From Pleomorphomonas sp. PLEO (GTDB lineage: Bacteria > Pseudomonadota > Alphaproteobacteria > Rhizobiales > Pleomorphomonadaceae), in NCBI RefSeq assembly GCF_041320595.1, contig NZ_CP166625.1, positions 3,904,001 through 3,968,000 of the forward strand: a stretch of DNA of 64,000 nucleotides, written 5' to 3'. Position 1 is the first letter of the stretch; each line of letters begins with the position of its first letter. Positions 54,946 to 64,000 of the stretch are shown piece by piece. Under the pieces are notes generated by a model. The model ran no database searches and was not told the DNA's origin. It saw only the letters and a program-made list of their open reading frames with translations. Made by a program: the position numbers and the translations under genes.

Positions 54946-55503
54946 ATGCATCCCATACTTCTCGTCAATGGTGTGCCGGCCAGCGGCAAGTCCACCGTCG
55001 CCGCGGCGATCGCGCGCCGACTGAGACTGCCGATTCTTGCCGTCGATACCGTCAAGGAAGCCTTCTTCGACCACCTGGGCATTGGCGACCGCGACTACAG
55101 CCGCAAACTCGGCCGCGCCAGCTACCAAGCCATCTTCGCCACCATTGCCGCCTTTCCCGACGGGCTCGGTGCCATCGTCGACGCTTGGCATAAATTCGTA
55201 CCGCTTGATCTGCTCGAAGGTCATCTCATCCGAGCGGAGGCGGCACCGGTCATTGAAATCTGGTGCCATTCGCCGCCCGAGGTTTGCGCCGAGCGCTATC
55301 GCGCGCGAGCCGGCCAACGCCATCCCGGCCATCCAGCAGCCAGCTATGCCGAGGAACTCGCCGACCTCGCCGCTCGCGCCACGCCTATCGGCCGCTGGCC
55401 AGTGATCGATATCGACACCAATCGTCCGCTGGATGAGGACGGACTCATTGGCAAGCTCAACGAGTTGCTTTGCGAGAAAGCGAACCGCTACGCACAATCG
55501 TGA
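54946..55503 (+). CDS. P-loop (AAA-type/gluconokinase-like) small-molecule kinase
   Basis: It has 185 residues. Walker A is VNGVPASGKSTVAAAIA (about 6-22); VDTVKEAFFDHLG looks like an acceptor-binding helix, and RYRARAGQRHPGHP a lid with several Arg. The fold fits small-molecule phosphotransferases such as gluconokinase or chloramphenicol phosphotransferase-like proteins. It lies 11 bases after the ROK gene, so it belongs to the operon. A second phosphorylation to give a bisphosphate for the aldolase is one possible role (inference). Confidence 0.75.
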   Translation: MHPILLVNGVPASGKSTVAAAIARRLRLPILAVDTVKEAFFDHLGIGDRDYSRKLGRASYQAIFATIAAFPDGLGAIVDAWHKFVPLDLLEGHLIRAEAAPVIEIWCHSPPEVCAERYRARAGQRHPGHPAASYAEELADLAARATPIGRWPVIDIDTNRPLDEDGLIGKLNELLCEKANRYAQS

Positions 55504-55636
55504 GGTGGCTTTCTCGAGAGCGATGATCTCACCATTGGCTTGGATCCCAGGCGCCGGTCCGATCCTGAAACATGCTTGCGTCACAACACGAAGCCAGGGC
55601 TCGCACCCGACGCAAAACAATGCCTTCCGCAAATGG

Positions 55637-55680
55637 CACGAAGCCCCGGATATCACTGGATATCCGGGGCTTCGTGTTTA
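55637..55680. terminator. Very strong bidirectional terminator
   Basis: CACGAAGCCCCGGATATC (55637-55654) and its exact complement (55659-55676) form an 18-bp perfect stem with a 4-base loop. It separates the unknown-sugar operon from the convergent nrdJ gene, with T/A-rich bases on the right side. Confidence 0.9.
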
Positions 55681-55703
55681 GCAGCTATAGATAGTGCGCG
55701 ACG

Positions 55704-58700
55704 TCAACTGCAGCCGCTAGTGCCGCCGCAGGTGTCGCACTTCAGGCAGGTGCCGTTGCGCACCATGGTGAAGTTGCCACACTCCGAGCAGGACTCGCCC
55801 TCGTAGCCCTTCATGCGGGCGTGGGCGACTCGCGTTGCATAGTCGGGCTGGGCCTGGGTGGTGCCGACCGATGATGGAGCCTGCGCTTCCTCGGCATCGC
55901 GGCGGAGGGCGGTGGCGGCCGAGCCGGCGACACCGGTCACCGCCGCGCCGGCCCGTGCCGTCGCGAAAGCTGAGACGTTGGAGCCGGTCGCGCCAGTGGC
56001 GGCCGATCCCTTTGGCTCGGGCATGGCGGAGACGAGCTTCAACTGCTTGCCGCGCACAAGCCCCTTGGAAACAGCCATCTCGCCGCCACGGCCGCTGGTG
56101 TCCCTGCCCTCGCCGCCGGTCGGCTTCAGGTCGTCCGGCACCACATGCGCCAACTCGTAGCGACCGAGGTAGGAAACGGCGAGTTCGCGGAACACATAGT
56201 CGAGTATCGACGTGGCGTTCTTGATCATCTCGTTGCCCTGAACCATGCCCGCCGGTTCGAAGCGGGTGAAGGTGAAGGCATCGACATATTCCTCGAGCGG
56301 CACGCCCCACTGCAGGCCGAGCGACACCGAGATGGCAAAGTTGTTGAGGAGAGCCCGGAGCGCCGAACCTTCCTTGTTCATGTCGATGAAGATCTCGCCG
56401 AGGCGGCCGTCATCATATTCGCCGGTGCGCAGGAACAGCGTATGGCCGCCGATCTTGGCCTTCTGCGTGTAGCCCTTGCGGCGGGTCGGCAGCTTCTCCT
56501 GCTCGCGGTCGCGCACGTGTTTCTCAACGATGCGCTCGACGATCTTTTCGGAGATCAGCGCCGCCCGCGCGGCGGCCGGCAGGGCGGCGAGCATCTCGGC
56601 CGCATCCTCGGCCTCATCGTCGTCATCGGCGAGAAGCTGCGAGTTCAGCGGCTGGCTGAGCTTGGAGCCGTCGCGATAGAGCGCGTTGGCCTTGAGCGCC
56701 AGACGCCAGGACAGCATGTAGGCTTCCTTGCAGTCGTCGACGGTGGCGTCGTTCGGCATGTTGATGGTCTTGGAGATGGCACCAGAAATGAACGGCTGCG
56801 CCGCCGCCATCATCCGGATGTGGCTCTCGACCGACAGGAAGCGCTTGCCGGTGCGGCCACAGGCGTTGGCGCAGTCGAATACTGGCAGGTGCTCGGCCTT
56901 GAGGTGCGGCGCACCCTCCAGAGTCATGGCGCCGCAGACATGGGTGTTGGCGGCCTCGATGTCGGCCTTGGAGAAGCCCATGTGGGCGAGCAGCTCGAAG
57001 GACGTATCGTTCATCTGGGCATCGCTGACGCCGAGTTTCTTCATTTCGTCGTCGCCGAGCGTCCAGCGATTGAACACGAACTTGATATCGAAGGCGCTCT
57101 TGAGGCTAGCCTTGATCTTGTCGATGGCGGCGTCCGACATGCCCTTGGCCCGGAGCGAGCCGGTATTGACGGCAGGCGCCTGATCGATCGAGGCGTGGCC
57201 GACGGCGTAGGCCTCGATTTCGGCGATCTGGCTTTCCGTGTAGCCGAGCGCGCGCAGCGCATCCGGCACGGCGCGGTTGATGATCTTGAAGTAGCCGCCA
57301 CCGGCCAGCTTCTTGAACTTCACCAACGCGAAGTCGGGTTCGATACCGGTGGTGTCGCAGTCCATGACGAGACCGATGGTGCCCGTCGGCGCGATCACCG
57401 AAACCTGCGCATTGCGGTAGCCGTGCTTCTCGCCGAGGGCGAGCGCTGCGTCCCAAGTGGCAATCGCGGCGTCGAGCAGCGGCTTGTCCTTGATCGAAGC
57501 GTGGTCGAGCGGCACCGGCAACGTATTGAGCTTTTCGTAGCCGGTCGCCTTGCCATGAGCGGCGAGGCGGTGGTTACGGATGACGCGCAGCATGTCCTGG
57601 GCGTTCTTCTTGTAACCGGCGAAGGCGCCGAGTTCTTTCGCCATCTCGGCCGAGGTGGCGTATGCGATGCCGGTCATCACCGCGGAGATGGCGCCGCAGA
57701 TGGCGCGTCCCTCGGCGCTGTCATAGGGAATGCCCGACGACATCAAGAGGCCGCCGATGTTGGCGTAGCCGAGACCGAGGGTGCGGAATTCATAGGACAG
57801 TTGGGCAATCTGGCGCGAGGGGAACTGCGCCATGGTCACCGACGTCTCGAGCACCACCGTCCACAGGCGACAGACGTGCTTGAAGCCCTCGACGTCGAAG
57901 CTCTTGTCGGCGTTGAGGAAGGGCAAGAGGTTGACGGAGGCTAGGTTGCAGGCCGTGTCGTCGAGGAACATGTATTCCGAGCACGGATTGGAGGCGCGGA
58001 TCTCACCCGACTGCGGTGACGTGTGCCAGTCGTTGATGGTGGTGTGATACTGAATGCCGGGATCGGCCGACGCCCAGGCGGCATAGCCGATCTTTTCCCA
58101 AAGGTCCGACGCTTCGAGCGTCTTGACGACGCTGCCATCCTTGCGGGCTGTCAGGTTCCACTTGCCGTCAGTCTCGACGGAACGGAGGAAGGCATCGGTG
58201 ACGCGCACCGAATTGTTGGAGTTCTGGCCGGCGACGGTGAGATAAGCTTCCGAATCCCAGTCGGTGTCGTAGACGGGGAACTCGACCGAGGTGTAGCCCT
58301 GCTTGGCGAACTGGATGACGCGGCGGATATAGTTCTCCGGCACCAGCGCTCGCTTGGCGGCGCGCAGCTCGCGCTTGAGGCCGACGTTCTTCAGCGGGTC
58401 GAAGCGATCGTCGCCCGACGCCGTCTCGGCGGTGATGGCCGTCATGATGGCGGTCAGGTGCTTGGAGCAGATCTTGGAGCCGGTAACCAGCGCCGCAACC
58501 TTCTGCTCTTCCTTGACCTTCCAGTTGATGTACTGCTCGATATCGGGATGGTCGATGTCGACCACCACCATCTTGGCGGCGCGGCGCGTCGTGCCACCCG
58601 ACTTGATGGCGCCCGCGGCGCGGTCACCGATCTTCAGGAAGCTCATCAGGCCCGACGATTTGCCGCCGCCGGAGAGTTTCTCGCCCACACCGCGCAGCTT

Positions 58701-59408
58701 GGAAAAGTTGGAACCGGTGCCGGAGCCGTACTTGAACAGGCGCGCCTCGCGGACCCACAGATCCATGATGCCGTTCTCGTTGACGAGATCGTCCTCGACC
58801 GACTGGATGAAGCAGGCGTGCGGCTGCGGATGCTCGTAAGCGGTGGCTGAGCGGACCAGCTTGCCGGTCTTGAAGTCGACGTAATAGTGCCCCTGGCTCG
58901 GGCCATCGATGCCGTAGGCCCAATGGAGGCCGGTGTTGAACCACTGCGGCGAGTTCGGCGCGACGCGCTGGGTGGCCAGCATGTAGCGGAGTTCGTCATG
59001 GAAGGCTTGTGCCGCCTCTTCCGAAGAGAAATGACCGGCCTTCCAGCCCCAATAGGTCCAGGTCCCAGCAAGGCGATCAAAAACCTGGCGCGCGTCGGTC
59101 TCGCCGACCATGCGCTCGGCTTCCGGCAACTTGGCGAGTGCTTCCTCGTCGGGCACGGAGCGCCACAGCCATGAGGGGATGGAGTTCTCCTCGACACGCT
59201 TCAGCACGGCCGGCACGCCAGCCTTGCGGAAATACTTTTGGGCCAGGATATCGCTCGCCACCTGGCTCCAGGCGGCCGGCACGTGGATGTCGGCAGCACG
59301 GAAGACGACGGACCCGTCGGGATTGCGGATCTCGCTGACCGCCACGCGGAACTCGATCCCGTCGTATGGCGAGTGCCCTTCCTTGGTAAAGCGCCGCTCG
59401 AACAACAT
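55704..59408 (-). CDS. nrdJ: Vitamin B12-dependent (class II) ribonucleotide reductase
   Basis: Makes deoxyribonucleotides using adenosylcobalamin, independent of oxygen. It has 1234 residues. Key elements are [33 protein letters not shown] (first redox Cys), [15 protein letters not shown], the active-site loop [15 protein letters not shown], and [20 protein letters not shown]. An Ala/Gly-rich linker follows. The C-terminal zinc ribbon has [16 protein letters not shown] and the shuttle cysteines at the end. It is preceded by two NrdR-like boxes. No cobalamin riboswitch was recognised. Confidence 0.97.
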   Translation of the reverse strand: MLFERRFTKEGHSPYDGIEFRVAVSEIRNPDGSVVFRAADIHVPAAWSQVASDILAQKYFRKAGVPAVLKRVEENSIPSWLWRSVPDEEALAKLPEAERMVGETDARQVFDRLAGTWTYWGWKAGHFSSEEAAQAFHDELRYMLATQRVAPNSPQWFNTGLHWAYGIDGPSQGHYYVDFKTGKLVRSATAYEHPQPHACFIQSVEDDLVNENGIMDLWVREARLFKYGSGTGSNFSKLRGVGEKLSGGGKSSGLMSFLKIGDRAAGAIKSGGTTRRAAKMVVVDIDHPDIEQYINWKVKEEQKVAALVTGSKICSKHLTAIMTAITAETASGDDRFDPLKNVGLKRELRAAKRALVPENYIRRVIQFAKQGYTSVEFPVYDTDWDSEAYLTVAGQNSNNSVRVTDAFLRSVETDGKWNLTARKDGSVVKTLEASDLWEKIGYAAWASADPGIQYHTTINDWHTSPQSGEIRASNPCSEYMFLDDTACNLASVNLLPFLNADKSFDVEGFKHVCRLWTVVLETSVTMAQFPSRQIAQLSYEFRTLGLGYANIGGLLMSSGIPYDSAEGRAICGAISAVMTGIAYATSAEMAKELGAFAGYKKNAQDMLRVIRNHRLAAHGKATGYEKLNTLPVPLDHASIKDKPLLDAAIATWDAALALGEKHGYRNAQVSVIAPTGTIGLVMDCDTTGIEPDFALVKFKKLAGGGYFKIINRAVPDALRALGYTESQIAEIEAYAVGHASIDQAPAVNTGSLRAKGMSDAAIDKIKASLKSAFDIKFVFNRWTLGDDEMKKLGVSDAQMNDTSFELLAHMGFSKADIEAANTHVCGAMTLEGAPHLKAEHLPVFDCANACGRTGKRFLSVESHIRMMAAAQPFISGAISKTINMPNDATVDDCKEAYMLSWRLALKANALYRDGSKLSQPLNSQLLADDDDEAEDAAEMLAALPAAARAALISEKIVERIVEKHVRDREQEKLPTRRKGYTQKAKIGGHTLFLRTGEYDDGRLGEIFIDMNKEGSALRALLNNFAISVSLGLQWGVPLEEYVDAFTFTRFEPAGMVQGNEMIKNATSILDYVFRELAVSYLGRYELAHVVPDDLKPTGGEGRDTSGRGGEMAVSKGLVRGKQLKLVSAMPEPKGSAATGATGSNVSAFATARAGAAVTGVAGSAATALRRDAEEAQAPSSVGTTQAQPDYATRVAHARMKGYEGESCSECGNFTMVRNGTCLKCDTCGGTSGCS

Positions 59409-59536
59409 TGTTTAGCCCCTTGAAATTTGTTGGAAACACGCAGCGCAGACGCGCTCGATTTCCTGATCTGGTCCATTTTACGTCCGTGAACACCATTTGC
59501 CGAATGACGCGGAATTCCGGGTTATTCGCCGGCTCC

Positions 59537-59552
59537 GCACTTCATCTAGTGT
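59537..59552 (-). promoter_or_regulatory. NrdR-like box, proximal
   Basis: Minus-strand ACACTAGATGAAGTGC fits the NrdR consensus acaCwAtATaTwGtgt at most positions. It lies 129 bases upstream of the nrdJ start codon. Confidence 0.6.
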
Positions 59553-59569
59553 CCACCCCGTTCAACTGG

Positions 59570-59585
59570 CCCCTACATGTAGGGT
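59570..59585 (-). promoter_or_regulatory. NrdR-like box, distal
   Basis: The dyad reads ACCCTACATGTAGGGG on the minus strand and is symmetric over 14 bases. Its centre is 33 bases from that of the proximal box, about three helical turns. NrdR boxes normally occur as such phased pairs upstream of ribonucleotide reductase genes. Confidence 0.55.
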
Positions 59586-60072
59586 TCCGCCGATTCCGTA
59601 AATTAAGTGTTAATGCGTTTTCCCCAACCTTCGGAAGCTTTCAACAGTCTTCTCCGGCCAGTCCGGAATTCGCATCTCGATGAAGAGTTTCGTCTTGACG
59701 GTGCTTTGCCGGCAACCGATTCGCAGGGTCGGCGGAAGCTTGCCTCTCAACGCCAATCAACCCGGCGATGGACGCCGTCACCGGTGATTCCGCCGCCTCG
59801 GAAGGGTGGGCGGGACTCACTGGCAACGAAGGCAGATGCTAAACCACTCACGCCTTCATGACAACATCATGTAGCTAAAATGTGATCTCAACATACTATA
59901 TGTAGGAAATTCTGATTTCCCTACGCTTCTAGCAAAAGGATTCAGACGACCTAAACCATATCGATTCAACGGTTCTTGAGGCTTTTGTGGTCTGCTCGGC
60001 GTCATTGCCATCAAAGGCGCGCCCGTCCTGATAAACCGCGCCGCCGTACACGAGTTCCGGAGCCGACACGTC

Positions 60073-60804
60073 ATGCCGCATCACGCCACCTATGCCGTTC
60101 CCAACGAGCAGCTGGATGTCGCGGTCATCGACGACTCCAAGACCATGCAGGGTATCATCCGCTCGATGCTGAACGCCATGAAGGTGCGGCGCATCCGGTT
60201 GTTCGACAGCACCGAAGCAGCCCTGCACGCCATGCTGCACGAGCCGCCAAATCTCATCATCTGCGAATGGCGGGCCGGACTTGTCAGCGGACACCAGTTG
60301 CTGCGCATGGTGCGGGCTCGCTTCATGGAACCGCTCTGCTATGTTCCGGTCATCATCGTGACGGCAACGCCGACGCGCGCCATCATCGACAAGGCCATGG
60401 CGGCCGGTGCGAATCTTATCGTCGTCAAACCGATCTCGCCGGCGGTGCTGCAGGAGCGCGTCGCCTGGTTGCAGCGCGACCAGCGCGAGCTGGTTCTCGG
60501 ACCGCGCGGCTCATTTGAGATCGAAGGCGTGCGGGAATCCATGATGGCTCAGAAAGAGCGGGCCGCCGCGGTCCGCAAGGCGGCAAACACCAAGCCGATT
60601 CGCAAGCCTGAAGCGGCGCCACTGCCACCACCCGCCGTTGCCAAGGAAGCTCCCGACAACGGAACCATGGCAGTCGACCAGTGGCAAGCCTTCCTGCGCA
60701 CCAAGGAACAGCTCGAGCGCAAGGCGGGTCTCAAACCAGACAACGCCGCGCCGACGGAGAAGTCGGCGGCCAAACCAGCCTGGACTGCGCTCCGCCGAGG
60801 GTGA
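60073..60804 (+). CDS. Receiver-domain protein with Glu replacing the phosphoacceptor Asp
   Basis: It has 243 residues. The CheY-like domain (about 14-130) keeps the acidic pair (VAVIDDSKTM, Asp 20-21), Thr 97 (VPVIIVTATP) and Lys 119 (LIVVKPIS). The phosphorylation site reads LIICEWRAG, with Glu 65 where Asp is expected. A Pro/Ala/Lys-rich tail (about 150-243) has no DNA-binding domain. Glu at this site often mimics the phosphorylated state, so it may be constitutively active or signal by binding only. Ancestry with rhizobial single-domain receivers is inferred. Confidence 0.82.
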   Translation: MPHHATYAVPNEQLDVAVIDDSKTMQGIIRSMLNAMKVRRIRLFDSTEAALHAMLHEPPNLIICEWRAGLVSGHQLLRMVRARFMEPLCYVPVIIVTATPTRAIIDKAMAAGANLIVVKPISPAVLQERVAWLQRDQRELVLGPRGSFEIEGVRESMMAQKERAAAVRKAANTKPIRKPEAAPLPPPAVAKEAPDNGTMAVDQWQAFLRTKEQLERKAGLKPDNAAPTEKSAAKPAWTALRRG

Positions 60805-60924
60805 AGCTACTTCCGCAAAAAGCCGAAGGCGGCTCTGGACAAGCCCCCGCTACCTCGCCATAGTCCGCGCAAATACGTGGATGGCGAGGCCGCTGGCCGC
60901 GCCTGTGCGATGGGTTCGGAGATC

Positions 60925-61317
60925 ATGACGTTCAAGGAACTGCTGACCGAAGTCTTCACTTGGTGGAACGGGCAAACCCTGGGTACCCGCTTCTACACCT
61001 GGAAGAAGGGACAGCGCGTCGGCGAGGACGAACTGGGAAACATCTATTACCAGACGAAGGATGGCGCCCGCCGCTGGGTCACCTACAAGGGTGAGGCCGA
61101 GGCCTCGAAGATCCCGCCCGGCTGGCATGGCTGGATGCATCATCGCACCAACGAACCGCCGACCAGCGAGCATTATCGGCCACGCGATTGGCAGAAGCCG
61201 CATCAGCCCAATTTGACCGGCTCGGCTGCAGCCTATAGGCCCAAGGGATCGCTCGCCTCGTCGGAGGGCCGGCCGGCCGTGACGGGCGACTACGATGCCT
61301 GGACGCCAGGGGCCTAG
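60925..61317 (+). CDS. NADH:ubiquinone oxidoreductase NDUFA12-like subunit
   Basis: It has 130 residues, homologous to mitochondrial complex I subunit B17.2 (NDUFA12). Conserved: TWWNGQTLGTRFYTWKKGQR, EDELGNIYYQTKDG, RRWVTYKGEAEASKIPPGWH and GWMHHRTNEPP. It is an accessory complex I subunit of alphaproteobacteria on the cytoplasmic side. ATG 60925 gives the family start; the frame opens at 60877. A strong terminator follows 33 bases after the stop. Confidence 0.93.
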   Translation: MTFKELLTEVFTWWNGQTLGTRFYTWKKGQRVGEDELGNIYYQTKDGARRWVTYKGEAEASKIPPGWHGWMHHRTNEPPTSEHYRPRDWQKPHQPNLTGSAAAYRPKGSLASSEGRPAVTGDYDAWTPGA

Positions 61318-61350
61318 TTCAGGGGCCGCTTTCTCGCACACCGGACAGAC

Positions 61351-61379
61351 AACGGGATGGATCGCTCCGTCCCGTTTTT
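61351..61379 (+). terminator. Terminator after the NDUFA12-like gene
   Basis: AACGGGATGGA pairs with TCCGTCCCGTT (11 bp with one G-T pair) around a 3-4 base loop, followed by TTTT. Confidence 0.8.
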
Positions 61380-61512
61380 CATTGGACGGCGGAAAAGCCA
61401 GTTGAGGCGGCCGGCGCTGTTGGACTCCCCAAGCGGAAGCGATAAGGTCGCGATTCAAATAGGTTAGTCAATCCGCTCGCCAGAGAGGGCGGTGAACGAA
61501 GGATTTTCTTTG

Positions 61513-62457
61513 ATGTCTCCACGCTCGATCATCATAGACACCGATCCTGGCCAGGACGACGCCGTCGCCTTCATGTTGGCGCTCGCCTTTCCGGAGACGA
61601 TCGACGTGCTGGGCATTACCACGGTCGCCGGCAACGTCGGTCTTTCCAAGACGTCGGCCAATGCGCTGAAGCTTTTGGAGCTCGTCGGCCGCGCCGATGT
61701 TCCCGTGTTCGCCGGTGCATCGGCGCCATTCGCCGTCAAGCTCGAGACCGCCGAATATGTTCACGGCGAGACTGGCCTCAATGGCTGGACTTTCCCCGAT
61801 CCGGTAACGCCTCTTCGCCCGGAGTTCGCGCCGGATTTCATTGTCGACTGCGTGATGAGTCGGCCGGAAAAATCGGTGACGCTGGTACCGCTCGGTCCGC
61901 TGACCAACGTCGCGATGGCAATTGCCAAGGAGCCGCGCATCGCCACGCGGCTTGACAAGATCGTGCTGATGGGCGGCGCCAACATCGAAGGCGGCAACTC
62001 CACGCCGGCCGCCGAGTTCAACATCTGGGTCGATCCGCACGCCGCCCAACGCGTGTTCCGCTCGGGCGCCGAGATCGTGGTGATGTCGCTCGACGTCACC
62101 CATCAGGCTCTGATCCGCAAGGCATGGCTGGCCGATCTCGGTGCGTTGAAACGCAAAGCCGCCGAGGCTTTCGTCGGCCTCCTCTCGTTCTACGAACGCT
62201 TCGACGAGCGGAAATACGGTTCCGACGGCGGCCCGCTGCATGATCCGACGACCCTAGCCTACCTGTTGAAACCGGATCTGTTCGAGGGCAAATTCGTCAA
62301 TGTCGAGATCGAAACCACCCCCGGCCTCTGTTTCGGCCAGACGGTGGTCGACCGCTGGGCGGTGACCGGGCGTGAGAAGAACGCCACCTGGATCACCAAA
62401 ATCGACGCCGAGGGGTTCTTCGAGCTGATTCTGGAAGCATTCCGGCGCCTGCCCTGA
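61513..62457 (+). CDS. Inosine-uridine-type nucleoside hydrolase
   Basis: Cleaves ribonucleosides into ribose and base. It has 314 residues. The calcium-binding motif is IIIDTDPGQDDAVAFMLA; LVPLGPLTNVAMA, KIVLMGGAN and the EFNIWVDPHAA segment complete the fold. The catalytic His region near PLHDPTTLAYLL is present. ATG 61513 has AAGGA upstream; a GTG at 61492 would add seven residues. Base specificity cannot be told. Monocistronic between the NDUFA12-like and DUF2155 genes, an insertion into an otherwise common gene order. Confidence 0.93.
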   Translation: MSPRSIIIDTDPGQDDAVAFMLALAFPETIDVLGITTVAGNVGLSKTSANALKLLELVGRADVPVFAGASAPFAVKLETAEYVHGETGLNGWTFPDPVTPLRPEFAPDFIVDCVMSRPEKSVTLVPLGPLTNVAMAIAKEPRIATRLDKIVLMGGANIEGGNSTPAAEFNIWVDPHAAQRVFRSGAEIVVMSLDVTHQALIRKAWLADLGALKRKAAEAFVGLLSFYERFDERKYGSDGGPLHDPTTLAYLLKPDLFEGKFVNVEIETTPGLCFGQTVVDRWAVTGREKNATWITKIDAEGFFELILEAFRRLP

Positions 62458-62558
62458 TAAGGGGATGCCAAGAGCTTGCCGCATTTGGCGTGTTGGGTGC
62501 GACAAAGGCGCCCAGCGCACCGCGCCAAGCCGAGAGCCACGCCAGTCAGATGCGATCC

Positions 62559-63176
62559 ATGACGTTCAAGATCATCCTTCCGCTTGCCGCCCTCGGCCTG
62601 ACGACCGCTCTCGTCGGACCGGCCTCGGCTGAGAAGATTGCCAACAAGGTGGCCGTCTTTACCGGGCTCGACAAGATCACCGGCCGGACCATCGATTTCG
62701 ACGTCTATGTCGATGAGACCGTTCGCTTCGGCACGCTGCGCGTCACACCCAAGGTCTGCTATAGCCGCCCGGCTACCGAGGCAGCTGAGACCGATGGTTT
62801 CGTCGACGTGGAAGAGATCACCCTTGATAACGAGATCAAGCGCATCTTTTCTGGCTGGATGTTCGCTGCAAGCCCAGGTCTCAACGCGGTTGAGCATCCA
62901 GTCTACGATGTCTGGCTGATAGGCTGCCGCATGGACAGCGACATTCCGCCGCCGGTCGCCAGCAGCGCCGACGTGCGCGTCGCGGTCTCCAATCAAGCCA
63001 GCAGCGGCGCCGGCAGCGTTGATGATGGCGCTCCGGTCGTGCTCAGTTTTATTGGCGGGATTCCGATTCCGCCGGACAAGCCCGCCGTCCCCAGCATGAT
63101 GATGGAAGATGCGCCGACGGATGCGCCAGCTGAAGCCCCCGCGGGCGAAGGCACCGACGGCCAAATCCTAGACTGA
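62559..63176 (+). CDS. DUF2155 periplasmic protein
   Basis: It has 205 residues. A signal peptide ends at ASA (about residue 25). The DUF2155 core contains KVAVFTGLDKITGRTIDFDV, FGTLRVTPKVCYSRP, and FSGWMFAASPGLNAVEHPVYDVW LIGC. Two conserved cysteines probably form a disulfide. A Pro/Ala/acidic tail follows. Function unknown. Conserved beside aat and the NDUFA12-like gene in many Hyphomicrobiales. The start is one of three closely spaced ATG codons; 62559 gives the best signal peptide. Confidence 0.88.
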   Translation: MTFKIILPLAALGLTTALVGPASAEKIANKVAVFTGLDKITGRTIDFDVYVDETVRFGTLRVTPKVCYSRPATEAAETDGFVDVEEITLDNEIKRIFSGWMFAASPGLNAVEHPVYDVWLIGCRMDSDIPPPVASSADVRVAVSNQASSGAGSVDDGAPVVLSFIGGIPIPPDKPAVPSMMMEDAPTDAPAEAPAGEGTDGQILD

Positions 63177-63223
63177 TGTGCCGTCTTAGCTAAACTACTT
63201 TTCATTCAGAATCATCAACCCGT

Positions 63224-63248
63224 TGCGACCCCTTTAGAAGGTGTCGCA
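63224..63248. terminator. Hairpin between the DUF2155 gene and aat
   Basis: TGCGAC (63224-63229) pairs with GTCGCA (63243-63248), extended by CC/GG pairs, in the 86 bases between the convergent genes. There is a modest U-tract at best. Confidence 0.5.
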
Positions 63249-63262
63249 TGAAGTTTGCGCCA

Positions 63263-63949
63263 CTACGTCTGATCGGCAGACTCCTGCGTCGGCAGCCAGC
63301 GAAGGGCCTCGGCCCCGGAGATGGACGATGGCAAGGCATGGAAATCGCCTTGCGTGCCCAGCGCGGCCGTCAGCCTCTGCCCATAGATACGCTTTGGGAT
63401 TTCGGTCGTGCCAAAGCGAGCGAGATGATCGGTAACGAACTGGGTATCGAGCAACTGATAGCCGCCAGCCCTGAGGCGCGCCACCAGATGCACCAAGGCC
63501 ACCTTGGAAGCGTCGGTTACCGTCGAGAACATGCTCTCGCCGAAGAAAGCGCCTCCAATCGACACGCCATAGAGGCCGCCGACGAGCTTGCCATCCTGCC
63601 AGCTTTCGACGGTATGGCAATTTCCCCGCCGGAACAGCTCACCGTAGAGCTTGCGGATGGTAGCGTTGATCCAGGTTTTCTCGCGTCCCGGAGCCGGAGC
63701 GGCGCACCCTTCGACCACACCATAGAAGTCGGCATCGACCCGTACCTCGAAGCCGTCCTTGCGAACAGTGCGGGCAAGGCGCCGGGGAACACGGAAGCCA
63801 TCGAGCGGAATGATGCCGCGCCATTCCGGCTCGATCCAGAACAGGTTGGGATCGTCGGCGCTCTCGGCCATCGGAAACATGCCGACCGCATAGGCCTTGA
63901 GCAAGATATCCGCCGTGAGCGTGGGGACGCTCGATGTCCGATCCGCCAT
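63263..63949 (-). CDS. aat: Leucyl/phenylalanyl-tRNA--protein transferase
   Basis: Adds Leu or Phe to proteins with basic N-termini, marking them for ClpAP (N-end rule). It has 228 residues. Conserved: [57 protein letters not shown], and [22 protein letters not shown] 63949 is preceded by GGAGG at a slightly long spacing; ATG 63967 is possible. Complete within the window; the next gene upstream (often accC) is outside. Confidence 0.94.
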   Translation of the reverse strand: MADRTSSVPTLTADILLKAYAVGMFPMAESADDPNLFWIEPEWRGIIPLDGFRVPRRLARTVRKDGFEVRVDADFYGVVEGCAAPAPGREKTWINATIRKLYGELFRRGNCHTVESWQDGKLVGGLYGVSIGGAFFGESMFSTVTDASKVALVHLVARLRAGGYQLLDTQFVTDHLARFGTTEIPKRIYGQRLTAALGTQGDFHALPSSISGAEALRWLPTQESADQT

Positions 63950-64000
63950 GTCCGCGTGTTCCTCCATCGCCAAAACCAACCGCGCTTTCGGCGAGTTTAC

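Larger units (their letters stand above)
59409..60072. other. Control region between nrdJ and the receiver gene
   Basis: 664 gene-free bases between divergent genes. They hold the two NrdR-like boxes and otherwise AT-rich sequence with no recognised RNA or protein gene. A frame from 59976 that overlaps the receiver gene in another phase is a shadow. Confidence 0.55.

Noticed and set aside
56145-57944. 599-codon plus-strand frame
   Set aside because: Antisense shadow of nrdJ; no ribosome site and no recognisable protein features.
59409-59660. Cobalamin riboswitch ahead of nrdJ
   Set aside because: No B12-box-like sequence or long structured leader was found; the NrdR-like boxes give a simpler explanation of regulation.

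Overview
The window reads as chromosomal DNA of a GC-rich alphaproteobacterium, most likely of the order Hyphomicrobiales (Rhizobiales). Evidence for this is the aat - DUF2155 - NDUFA12-like gene neighbourhood at the right end, the D-amino-acid aminotransferase - hfq - hflX cluster, short (440-residue) alphaproteobacterial ProS, a class II B12-dependent ribonucleotide reductase with a C-terminal zinc ribbon, and AglEFGK- and Frc-type sugar ABC transporters. I cannot name the genus. No phage, insertion sequence, CRISPR array, tRNA or rRNA was seen. Most of the window is well-ordered core and catabolic DNA.

Left part (1-16.5 kb, almost all on the minus strand): glycogen genes glgC-glgA-glgX (glgX runs off the left end; no glgB or glgP beside them), a Tat/lipoprotein L,D-transpeptidase, hflX-hfq-aminotransferase, lolD-lolC/E, proS, then after a 680-base gap holding a candidate small RNA a plus-strand pirin gene, then rplM-rpsI, fabD and a DUF423 membrane protein.

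Middle part (16.5-48 kb): an RNA methyltransferase whose 3' end lies in a palindromic repeat, cyclopropane fatty acid synthase, a MerR regulator with a carboxymuconolactone-decarboxylase-like gene, a GTP-type PEP carboxykinase, an ABC-F ATPase, a LysR/MFS divergent pair and an unrecognised protein. Next is a complete sucrose/alpha-glucoside operon (LacI regulator, AglEFGK transporter, sucrose phosphorylase). A tryptophanase plus aromatic amino acid permease operon follows, with a divergent YheO/DauR-like regulator. Then come a four-domain sulfur-transfer flavoprotein (CoA-disulfide-reductase + rhodanese + TusA + DsrE), an acetate-type transporter, an MprF-like membrane protein and a copper cluster (DUF2946, YcnI, CopC-CopD). 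A truncated Ku gene remnant sits at 48.25 kb.

Right part (48.6-64 kb): a SorC-type regulator followed by a ribose/fructose-type ABC transporter, a LacD/YihT-type aldolase, a ROK sugar kinase and a P-loop kinase. This is a coherent sugar catabolic operon whose substrate I cannot deduce, and it is the best candidate here for an undescribed pathway. Then nrdJ with a pair of NrdR-like boxes, a receiver protein with Glu in place of the phosphorylated Asp, a complex I assembly subunit, a nucleoside hydrolase, a DUF2155 secreted protein and aat.

Metabolic links: sucrose phosphorylase yields glucose-1-phosphate, the substrate of GlgC; tryptophanase yields pyruvate, and PEP carboxykinase supports gluconeogenesis from such acids. 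Start codons were often moved inward from the longest reading frame to match Shine-Dalgarno sites and family N-termini; these choices are stated per gene.
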